Below are positions 1-5,510 of a stretch of DNA of 5,510 bases, piece by piece (position 1 is the first letter of the stretch; every line of letters begins with the position of its first letter). Position numbers and translations under genes: made by a program. This DNA comes from Bacteroidia bacterium (GTDB lineage Bacteria > Bacteroidota > Bacteroidia > Flavobacteriales > NORP286): NCBI GenBank assembly GCA_016763665.1, contig JAESTI010000188.1, positions 1 through 5,510 of the forward strand, in the 5' to 3' direction. The notes beneath the pieces were generated by a model. It was not told where the DNA came from, did not search any database, and saw only the letters and a list, made by a program, of their open reading frames with translations.

Positions 1-828
1 AGTAATGAAGTTAAAACAGAGAAGACCGGAGCCGATAAAGGAAAATTGATTCCTACAGATATTGGCATGGTGGTTAATGACTTTTTAGTTGAACATTTTG
101 AAAATGTAATGGATTATAACTTTACTGCTTCTGTAGAAAAGGAATTTGATGATATATCAATGGGCAATAAGGCATGGAATGAAATGATTGCTGAATTTTA
201 TACTCCGTTTCATAAAAATGTGGAAATTACCCTGGAAACATCTGAACGTGCAACTGGGGAAAGAGAACTAGGTGTTGATCCTAAATCAGGAAAAAGAATA
301 ATCGCACGGGTTGGTAGATATGGCCCTATGGTTCAAATTGGTGAAGCCGATGATGAAGAGAAACCTAGATTCGCAGCAATACGTTCCGGTCAAAGAATAG
401 ATACAATAACTCTTGAAGAAGCTTTGCATTTATTTGAGCTTCCAAGATCAATAGGGGAGTTCGAAAACACAGAAATTACAGTCAATATTGGTCGATTCGG
501 TCCATATGTAAAGCATATGGATAAATTTTATTCCTTAAAAGGAGATGTAGATGATCCCTACACCATCGAAAAAGAAAGAGCCATAGAAGTCATTCACGAA
601 AAAAGAAAATTAGAATCGGAACGTATCATCAAAACATTTGATGAAAATGAGGAAGTTAAGGTTTTGAAAGGAAGATGGGGACCATACATTGCAGTTGGTA
701 AGCAAAATGTTAAAATTCCAAAAGATACAGAACCCTCGTCTTTAACGTTGGAAGAATGCCTAAAACTTGCTGAAGAAGCTCCAAAGACAAAAGGAAAAGG
801 GAAATCCAAAAGAAAAATTAAAAAATGA
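1..828 (+). CDS. topA: DNA topoisomerase I, C-terminal part (5' truncated by window edge)
   Basis: The frame is open from base 1, so the start codon and the catalytic tyrosine lie upstream; 275 C-terminal residues are present. TopA is a type IA topoisomerase that relaxes negatively supercoiled DNA by single-strand passage. The first ~60 residues carry the end of the topoisomerase core: LIPTDIGMVVNDFL, then NFTASVEKEFDDI and a G-x-x-x-W. After that come three units about 60 residues apart, each centred on a G-R-aromatic-G-P motif (GRYGP at 313-327, GRFGP at 490-504, GRWGP at 670-684). This is the topoisomerase C-terminal repeat type common in Bacteroidota TopA. The fragment has a single cysteine, so the four-cysteine zinc ribbons of the E. 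coli enzyme are absent. The protein ends in a Lys-rich tail (KGKGKSKRKIKK), probably for DNA contact. A TTG at 46 is internal, not the start. The stop overlaps the next gene by four bases. Identification is very secure. Confidence 0.95.
   Translation, partial: SNEVKTEKTGADKGKLIPTDIGMVVNDFLVEHFENVMDYNFTASVEKEFDDISMGNKAWNEMIAEFYTPFHKNVEITLETSERATGERELGVDPKSGKRIIARVGRYGPMVQIGEADDEEKPRFAAIRSGQRIDTITLEEALHLFELPRSIGEFENTEITVNIGRFGPYVKHMDKFYSLKGDVDDPYTIEKERAIEVIHEKRKLESERIIKTFDENEEVKVLKGRWGPYIAVGKQNVKIPKDTEPSSLTLEECLKLAEEAPKTKGKGKSKRKIKK
825..828 (+). other. ATGA stop-start overlap of topA and the ureohydrolase-like gene
   Basis: The ATG of the downstream gene (825-827) overlaps the TGA of topA (826-828). 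The region just upstream is a run of Lys codons (A-rich) without a clear Shine-Dalgarno sequence. Such overlaps typically mean one mRNA and coupled re-initiation of translation, so the downstream protein is expected to be made together with topoisomerase I. The overlap is read directly; the coupling is inferred. Confidence 0.7.
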
Positions 829-2003
829 CCTACGAAGAGTTTCTCACTCCTATTGAGAAATCAATCATCACCTCCAACGAGGAACAAAGCAAAAACTGCT
901 TATCCAATCACGTTGATATTTTTACTGAGAAAAATTCATTGCCTGATCTATCTGATAAAGACATAGCAATCATTGGTGTCCAAGAGGATAGAAATGGAAA
1001 CAACAATATTGGAGCTTCGTTTGCCTCTAATTTAGTTAGAGAAAAATTTTATCAATTACATAAAGGTCATTTTAATCCTCAAATAGCTGATTTGGGAAAT
1101 ATTTTGGCAGGAAATACAGTACAAGACACTTACATTGCACTTACCAATATTGTAACCGAACTTATTGATCAAAATATTATACCTATAATAATAGGAGGTA
1201 CACAGGATCTTGCTTACGCGCAATACCAGGGATATCAGAATATGGGCCAAACCATTGACCTTGTAACTGTTGATCCAAAATTTGATCTGGGAAATTTGAA
1301 TGAAAATGATCCTATTTCCAGTGATAACCATTTATTTAAAATCATCACTCATCATCCCAATTATCTCTTTAATGTAACCGTGTTGGGATATCAAACCTAT
1401 TTTGTTGACCAACCAGCAATTGAAACTTTTGAAAAGCTAAATTTTGATTCTTATAGATTAGGCGAAGTGCGTAGCAATTTAGAAGAGGTTGAACCAATTG
1501 TAAGAACCGCTGATATGCTAAGTTTTGATATATCCTCAGTAAAGCTAGCTGATGCTCCGGGTAACAATAATGCCAACCCAAATGGGTTTTACGGAGAAGA
1601 AGCCTGTCAAATTGCTCGTTATGCAGGCTTAAGCAACAAGTTGTCTTCCATTGGATTTTATGAACTAAATCCGGAACAAGATAATAGAGGGCAAACTTCC
1701 TCGTTGGTATCTCAAATGATCTGGTATTTTATTGAAGGTTTTTACAGCAGGGTTAAAGATTTGCCAGTTAAGGAGAAAAAGGATTTTACCAAATACACTA
1801 CTTCATTTAAAAACAATGATCACGAACTAGTGTTCTACAAGAGTAAACAAACAAATAAATGGTGGATGGAAGTACCAATACAAGATTTAAATTCAGATAA
1901 TGAAAGACATCAACTTATTCCTTGTTCATATACAGATTACCAATCTGCTTCTAATGAAGAAATACCTAACAGGTGGTGGCAGGCATATAATAAATTGAAT
2001 TAG
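825..2003 (+). CDS. Arginase/formimidoylglutamase-family protein, probably not a standard ureohydrolase
   Basis: The 392-residue product belongs to the ureohydrolase (arginase, agmatinase, formimidoylglutamase) superfamily, whose members hydrolyse guanidino or formimino groups with two Mn ions. Fold signatures are in order: IIIGGTQD (121-128) for the usual GGDH-S motif, VDPKFDLG (149-156) for D-A-H-x-D, and LSFDISSVKLADAPG (232-246) for S-x-D-x-D-x-x-D-P-x-x-x-P-G. Asp150, Asp154 and Asp235 are kept. The other three expected ligands are changed: His to Gln127, His to Lys152, Asp to Ser237. A two-metal centre therefore looks unlikely. Residues ~310-392 form an extension beyond the arginase fold, with Trp pairs at 346-347 and 384-385. 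No signal peptide is visible, so it is cytoplasmic. The ATG start is inside the topA stop (ATGA), which implies translational coupling and a shared transcript. Automatic annotation would probably say formimidoylglutamase. No hut genes are nearby, so I assign the family but no activity or symbol. Confidence 0.85.
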   Translation: MTYEEFLTPIEKSIITSNEEQSKNCLSNHVDIFTEKNSLPDLSDKDIAIIGVQEDRNGNNNIGASFASNLVREKFYQLHKGHFNPQIADLGNILAGNTVQDTYIALTNIVTELIDQNIIPIIIGGTQDLAYAQYQGYQNMGQTIDLVTVDPKFDLGNLNENDPISSDNHLFKIITHHPNYLFNVTVLGYQTYFVDQPAIETFEKLNFDSYRLGEVRSNLEEVEPIVRTADMLSFDISSVKLADAPGNNNANPNGFYGEEACQIARYAGLSNKLSSIGFYELNPEQDNRGQTSSLVSQMIWYFIEGFYSRVKDLPVKEKKDFTKYTTSFKNNDHELVFYKSKQTNKWWMEVPIQDLNSDNERHQLIPCSYTDYQSASNEEIPNRWWQAYNKLN

Positions 2004-2122
2004 TAACAAAACAAATTTAGTTACGTATAATCATCATTCTAACTAACATCCTGCATTTACAATTTGATATTCTTATTAAATTTTCGTTATTTACATATCT
2101 TTTTAAAAGTCCGCAACACAAT

Positions 2123-3118
2123 ATGAAAAGACTTCTCTTACTGATATTAGGAATACTTTTTATTTCTAACCTTAAGGCACAACAAGATCCACGGTTTACT
2201 CAATTCATGTTCAACAAATTGGTAACCAACTCCGGTTATGCAGGAAGTAAAGGGTTGATTAGCACTAATCTTATTTACCGACATGAATGGATCGGTTTTG
2301 ATGGAGAACCGGTTACCCAGAACTTTAGTATTGATGCTCCCATAGAAAAATTGCATGGAGGTGTAGGGTTAAGCGTAGTAAATGACGCACTCGGATTTGA
2401 AAACACAACTGGTGGGCTACTACATTACTCATATAGAACAAATGCAGGCTCGGGTGTGATTGGAATAGGAATACAGGCAGGGTTCTTTATGAAAGGAATG
2501 AATGTAACAGATATGAAACCCAGTTCCTCAGAGTTTGATGCCGCTATTCCAACAGCTTCACAAAGTGGTTGGTTACCTGATCTTGGTTTAGGAGTATACT
2601 ATAATACTAAAAAGCTATACTTTGGATTATCCTCCTCACATATCATAGAGAGTAAAATGAAATATTCTGGATCCGATGGTGCAGGCAACACTTATTCCGG
2701 AAAGCTGCAATTTAAAAGACATTATTATATATCAACGGGTTATGAATATGATTTGGGAGCTAAATTAGCTTTAATGCCATCGGTACTTATCAAATCTGAT
2801 GGAACAATGACCCAGTTAGATGTTAATACCAATTTAGCTTATAAGATCAAAACCAGAAAAGCATGGGTAGGTTTAAGTTACAGCTCTGGAGATCTTATCA
2901 GATCGCAGGCATTTCTAGCATTATTATTAGGTATGGACATTACTCAGAATTTGCATTTTGGTTACGCTTATGATGTAACACCAACAGCAATAAATTTATT
3001 TGGTAATCGTTTATTTAATACATCCATACAAACGCACGAGATAATGCTGGGATACGACTTTAGCATTTCTCCCCCTGCAAAACCAATACATATAATCCGA
3101 ACACCCCGCTTTTTATAA
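2123..3118 (+). CDS. porP: Type IX secretion system outer-membrane protein, PorP/SprF family
   Basis: This 331-residue beta-barrel protein is a T9SS component of the outer membrane. In P. gingivalis PorP contacts the PorK/PorN ring; the F. johnsoniae paralogue SprF is needed to export the adhesin SprB. Residues 1-19 are a signal peptide (Lys/Arg, hydrophobic stretch, NLKA with cleavage before QQ). The mature N-terminus QQDPRFTQFMFNK...GYAGS is the family hallmark, followed by YRHEWIGFDGEPVTQNFS (52-69), GGVGLSVVNDALGFEN (79-94), many alternating aromatic/glycine strands, and HEIMLGYDF (305-313) near the end. The last residues, TPRFL, follow the final predicted strand and probably face the periplasm. 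Length is normal for the family. It lies 119 bp after the ureohydrolase-like gene and 177 bp before gldK, as in the porPKLMN order. The family has many paralogues, so PorP rather than another SprF-like protein rests on the position next to gldK. No Shine-Dalgarno is seen; the ATG is fixed by the signal peptide. Confidence 0.92.
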   Translation: MKRLLLLILGILFISNLKAQQDPRFTQFMFNKLVTNSGYAGSKGLISTNLIYRHEWIGFDGEPVTQNFSIDAPIEKLHGGVGLSVVNDALGFENTTGGLLHYSYRTNAGSGVIGIGIQAGFFMKGMNVTDMKPSSSEFDAAIPTASQSGWLPDLGLGVYYNTKKLYFGLSSSHIIESKMKYSGSDGAGNTYSGKLQFKRHYYISTGYEYDLGAKLALMPSVLIKSDGTMTQLDVNTNLAYKIKTRKAWVGLSYSSGDLIRSQAFLALLLGMDITQNLHFGYAYDVTPTAINLFGNRLFNTSIQTHEIMLGYDFSISPPAKPIHIIRTPRFL

Positions 3119-3206
3119 AAAATTAATTTGTAACAAAAGGATTTATTATTCGTTCAAGACTTCCGACAATAATTATTGACACTTATGTTAGGATATTTAG
3201 CCTTTT

Positions 3207-3237
3207 TTGGGTTTGATATGAAAAATGCCTACATTTG
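3207..3237 (+). promoter_or_regulatory. Bacteroidota-type promoter ahead of gldK
   Basis: A perfect -7 element TAnnTTTG (TACATTTG, 3230-3237) lies 20 bases after a TTG (3207-3209, at the end of a T-run), which fits the -33 element of the Bacteroidota primary sigma factor promoter. Transcription would start near 3242-3246, giving a leader of roughly 50 nt before the gldK ATG. It would let gldK and gldL be expressed independently of porP. The match is read from sequence; use in the cell is inferred. Confidence 0.6.
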
Positions 3238-3247
3238 TATATTAGAA

Positions 3248-3278
3248 TACCTTTATACCTTTTTGAAAATTTAAAAGG
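3248..3278 (+). promoter_or_regulatory. Possible structured leader of gldK
   Basis: Just after the predicted start of transcription there is a near-perfect tandem 8-base repeat (TACCTTTA at 3248-3255, TACCTTTT at 3256-3263). The second copy contains CCTTTT (3258-3263), which can pair with AAAAGG (3273-3278) across a 9-nt loop. The stem is short and AT-rich and is not followed by a T-run, so it is not a convincing terminator. It could modulate translation or mRNA stability, but it may also be chance in AT-rich DNA. Confidence 0.25.
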
Positions 3279-3295
3279 CTGCAAATTTTAAAACG

Positions 3296-4564
3296 ATGAG
3301 AAAAAATAAGTTACTTTATCTGGCTTCAGCTATAATATTAGTGATAAGCGGATGTATGCCTTCAGGCAATGGTGAACTTATTGGAGTTCAAGGCCGTGAA
3401 TTGTGGTATCCTTCTGATCCTTATGGAACTTTGTTTATTCCTTCCGGATCATTTCACATGGGACAAAGTGACCAGGATATTTCTTATGCTCAAGTTCAAT
3501 CGAACAGAGTAGTTTCCGTACATGCATTTTATATGGATGATACTGAGATAACTAATAATGAATACAGGCAATTTGTTTATTGGGTTAGAGATTCTATAGC
3601 TAGAAAATTACTTGCCGGTGATTTCCTTCTTGACGAAGGTGAATATAACGAACGAATTGACTGGATGAGAAGAGTACGATGGGATGATGAAGAAAATTCT
3701 GAAATATTAGATGAGTTATTCTTACCTGAAGAAGAAAGGTTTTATAGAAGATATCAACTTGATACTCGTAAGATGAACTTCGAATATTGGTGGATTGATT
3801 ATAAAGAAGCTGCCAAAAAGTCAAATAGAAATAAACCTAGATCAGCTCACATTAAAAGTGACATTGTAAACATTTATCCCGATACATTAGCTTGGGTTCA
3901 TGACTTTGTATATTCTTTCAATGATCCAATGACGCAAATGTACTTTTGGCATCCTGCTTATGATGATTATCCGGTTGTAGGAATTTCATGGCGCCAAGCA
4001 AGGGCTTTTAGTGCCTGGAGAACCTATTTGCTAAATAGCTTTAGAAAAGGATTAGGTTTAGCATTTGTTCAAGATTTTAGATTACCTACCGAAACGGAAT
4101 GGGAATATGCCGCAAGAGGTGGTTACGATGCATCACCTTATCCATGGGGTGGTCCATATATTAGAAATACAAAAGGATGTTTCCTTGGAAACTTTAAGCC
4201 ATTAAGAGGAAACTACATGGATGATGGGGGATTTTATACTGTAAAAGCTACATCGTACTGGCCAAATGCCTTTGGTTTATATTGTATGGCAGGAAATGTT
4301 GCAGAATGGACATCTAATACTTATGATGAGTCTGCATTTTCTTATCATCACGATCTAAACCCGGACTACAGGTACGATGCTCAAGCAAATGATCCACCTG
4401 CATTAAAAAGAAAAGTAATTAAAGGAGGTTCTTGGAAGGATATTGGTTATTACATGCAGACTGGCACTCGTACTTACGAATATCAAGACACTGCTAAGTG
4501 CTATATCGGCTTCAGAAATGTTATGTCCTTCTTGGGACGTGACAAAGCTGACTTTAGCAAATAG
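3296..4564 (+). CDS. gldK: Gliding motility / T9SS outer-membrane lipoprotein GldK (PorK)
   Basis: GldK, with GldN, builds the large periplasmic ring attached to the outer membrane in the type IX secretion and gliding machinery. The 422-residue protein has a lipoprotein signal with lipobox I-S-G-C, so Cys20 would be lipidated. From ~44 on it shows the formylglycine-generating-enzyme (FGE/sulfatase-modifying factor) fold: PSGSFHMG (49-56), DDTEITNNEYRQF (81-93), VVGISWRQARAFSAW (227-241), RLPTETEWEYAARGG (262-276), GNVAEW (333-338), KGGSW (376-380) and the closing GFRNV (405-409). A charged insertion at ~100-200, rich in Asp, Glu, Arg and Trp, is typical of GldK. The only cysteines are 20, 295, 330 and 402, so the paired catalytic cysteines of true FGEs near the C-terminus are missing and the role is structural. 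The start is fixed by the lipoprotein signal. A good promoter lies ~60 bp upstream and gldL follows after 99 bp, probably on the same mRNA. Confidence 0.96.
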   Translation: MRKNKLLYLASAIILVISGCMPSGNGELIGVQGRELWYPSDPYGTLFIPSGSFHMGQSDQDISYAQVQSNRVVSVHAFYMDDTEITNNEYRQFVYWVRDSIARKLLAGDFLLDEGEYNERIDWMRRVRWDDEENSEILDELFLPEEERFYRRYQLDTRKMNFEYWWIDYKEAAKKSNRNKPRSAHIKSDIVNIYPDTLAWVHDFVYSFNDPMTQMYFWHPAYDDYPVVGISWRQARAFSAWRTYLLNSFRKGLGLAFVQDFRLPTETEWEYAARGGYDASPYPWGGPYIRNTKGCFLGNFKPLRGNYMDDGGFYTVKATSYWPNAFGLYCMAGNVAEWTSNTYDESAFSYHHDLNPDYRYDAQANDPPALKRKVIKGGSWKDIGYYMQTGTRTYEYQDTAKCYIGFRNVMSFLGRDKADFSK

Positions 4565-4663
4565 ACTTTTCTCTTTCGGGATACTTGTTTATTTACAGAT
4601 TTTTCATATTATTGTTGTCTCTTTAAACTAAAGATTTAACGAACCTTTTAAATGTTATAGGAT

Positions 4664-5510
4664 ATGCAAAGTAAAACGATGAAAAATTTCATGGCCAAGC
4701 TCTATGGTATTGGAGCAGCGGTGGTGATTTTAGGGGCGATGTTTAAAATTATGCACTGGCCAGGTGCTGGACCGATGTTGGTAACAGGACTTAGTACAGA
4801 AGCTGTTATCTTCTTTTTCTCAGCATTTGAAAAACCACATGAAGAAACAGATTGGTCTTTGGTATATCCGGAATTAGCTCATGCTCACGTAGAGGATGAT
4901 GCATTTGGTGATGAAGAAGAGCATGAAGCAGATGAAGTGACAGACCATGAAGGAACGGTCACGCAGCAACTCGATGAAATGTTAGAAGAAGCTAAAGTTG
5001 GTCCAGAGCTAATTTCTAGTTTGGGTGATGGGCTCAAATCAATTAGTGATAATGTTTCTTCACTGAATGATCTTACAGACAGTACTGTTGCTACTAATGA
5101 ATATAATGAAAATGTTAAGAAAGCATCTAGTTCATTAAGTTCTATGAATGAAGCGTACATTAAAGGTGGCGAGGTAATGACGGACCTTGCAGGTGTTTCT
5201 GGAGAAATTAAATCAGGTTTATCAGAAGTATCTAGTGCCACAAGTGAATACTCTGATAGTATGAAATCAGCTACTGCTTCATTAGAATCAATGAACAGTT
5301 CCTATTCACGAGCTGCTGATGCTGCCGAGCAAATGGCAAATGTATCATCTGCAGACGCTGCACAGGGATACAACGAACAGTTGCAAAAAGTAACCCAAAA
5401 TCTATCATCTTTAAACTCAATGTATGAGATAGAACTTAAAGATACAGAAACACATTTACAAACAATGAATGAGTTTTATGGTGGATTATCAGGAGTAATG
5501 CAAAGTCTAA
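4664..5510 (+). CDS. gldL: Gliding motility / T9SS inner-membrane motor protein GldL (PorL), 3' truncated by window edge
   Basis: The frame stays open to the window end, giving 282 complete codons. GldL forms, with GldM, the proton-motive-force-driven motor of the T9SS. Residues 13-32 (YGIGAAVVILGAMFKIMHW) and ~37-55 (PMLVTGLSTEAVIFFFSAF) are the two transmembrane helices. From the F. johnsoniae sequence as I remember it, the motor residues Tyr13, Lys27, His30 and Glu49 correspond to Tyr14, Lys28, His31 and Glu46 here. An acidic linker (~75-110: EDDAFGDEEEHEADE) leads into a long Ser/Ala-rich helical, probably coiled-coil cytoplasmic part with repeated L-x-[ST]-[ML]-N-x-x-Y motifs (158-165, 207-214, 247-254, 265-272). 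The protein is already longer than F. johnsoniae GldL (about 215 residues) and nearer to P. gingivalis PorL (about 309). An in-frame TAG at 4658 makes 4664 the most upstream ATG. ATG 4679 is an alternative: it has the same TAAAACGATGA context as gldK. gldM should follow. Confidence 0.95.
   Translation, partial: MQSKTMKNFMAKLYGIGAAVVILGAMFKIMHWPGAGPMLVTGLSTEAVIFFFSAFEKPHEETDWSLVYPELAHAHVEDDAFGDEEEHEADEVTDHEGTVTQQLDEMLEEAKVGPELISSLGDGLKSISDNVSSLNDLTDSTVATNEYNENVKKASSSLSSMNEAYIKGGEVMTDLAGVSGEIKSGLSEVSSATSEYSDSMKSATASLESMNSSYSRAADAAEQMANVSSADAAQGYNEQLQKVTQNLSSLNSMYEIELKDTETHLQTMNEFYGGLSGVMQSL

Noticed and set aside
1056..1331. Minus-strand open frames inside the ureohydrolase-like gene (also 1369-1581), topA (594-809), porP (2147-2356) and gldK (3600-3824)
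   Set aside because: All are antisense to well-supported genes, have no family signature, and are expected by chance in AT-rich coding DNA.
2003..2024. Inverted repeat GTAAC / GTTAC after the ureohydrolase-like gene, as a possible terminator
   Set aside because: The arms are only 5 bp with a 12-base loop, AT-rich, and no T-run follows. It is too weak to call.
2063..2099. Possible promoter ahead of porP (TTTG at 2063-2066, TACATATC at 2092-2099)
   Set aside because: The -7 element matches only four of six fixed positions and the spacer of 25 is too long. porP may use an unseen promoter or read-through from upstream.
3176..3199. TTGACA-like hexamer in the porP-gldK gap suggesting a sigma70 -35 box
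   Set aside because: No properly spaced -10 partner is present, and Bacteroidota primary promoters follow a different consensus; the TACATTTG element at 3230 is a better candidate.
4443..4631. 62-codon plus-strand open frame at the gldK/gldL junction
   Set aside because: Most of it overlaps the conserved end of gldK in another frame, and the product has no recognisable features.
4885..5241. 118-codon open frame on the minus strand
   Set aside because: It lies wholly inside gldL. Its Ser-rich translation mirrors the Ser/Asp/Glu-rich coding of GldL on the other strand and shows no independent signature.
1..5510. CRISPR arrays, tRNA/rRNA genes, insertion sequences, phage or defence genes
   Set aside because: No regularly spaced direct repeats, cloverleaf-like sequence, transposase motifs or terminal inverted repeats were found; no gap between genes exceeds 177 bp.

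Overview
The window suggests a chromosomal segment of a low-GC Bacteroidota bacterium, most likely a gliding or T9SS-bearing member of the Cytophagia/Flavobacteriia type. This rests on three things: the type IX secretion (T9SS) / gliding motor genes porP(sprF)-like, gldK and gldL in order; a Bacteroidota-type -33/-7 promoter (TTG plus TAnnTTTG) ahead of gldK; and the lack of clear Shine-Dalgarno sequences. The genus cannot be fixed from the sequence alone. All genes are on the + strand and coding density is high.

Layout: 1-828 is the 3' end of topA (DNA topoisomerase I), with a C-terminus made of glycine/aromatic repeats instead of zinc ribbons. Its stop overlaps, in an ATGA, the start of an arginase/formimidoylglutamase-family gene (825-2003). 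That protein keeps the ureohydrolase fold signatures but has replaced three of the six expected manganese ligands, so it looks like a pseudoenzyme. After a 119-bp gap comes a porP/sprF outer-membrane barrel gene (2123-3118). A 177-bp gap follows, holding a good Bacteroidota promoter and a short structured leader. Then come gldK (3296-4564, outer-membrane lipoprotein with a formylglycine-generating-enzyme-like fold) and gldL (4664 to beyond the window end, inner-membrane motor subunit).

How the genes work together: PorP/SprF, GldK and GldL span the envelope of the T9SS. PorP/SprF barrels sit in the outer membrane and contact the GldK/GldN periplasmic ring. GldL with GldM forms the proton-driven inner-membrane motor that powers secretion and gliding. 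The order porP-gldK-gldL matches the porPKLMN operon of Porphyromonas gingivalis, so gldM and gldN are expected just past the right edge. The topA and ureohydrolase-like genes form a separate, translationally coupled unit with no obvious mechanistic link to the T9SS.

I do not see a new multi-gene system here. The most interesting points are the ureohydrolase-like protein with a degraded metal site and a Trp-rich C-terminal extension, the repeated L-x-[ST]-[ML]-N-x-x-Y motif in the long cytoplasmic part of GldL, and the gldK promoter and leader.
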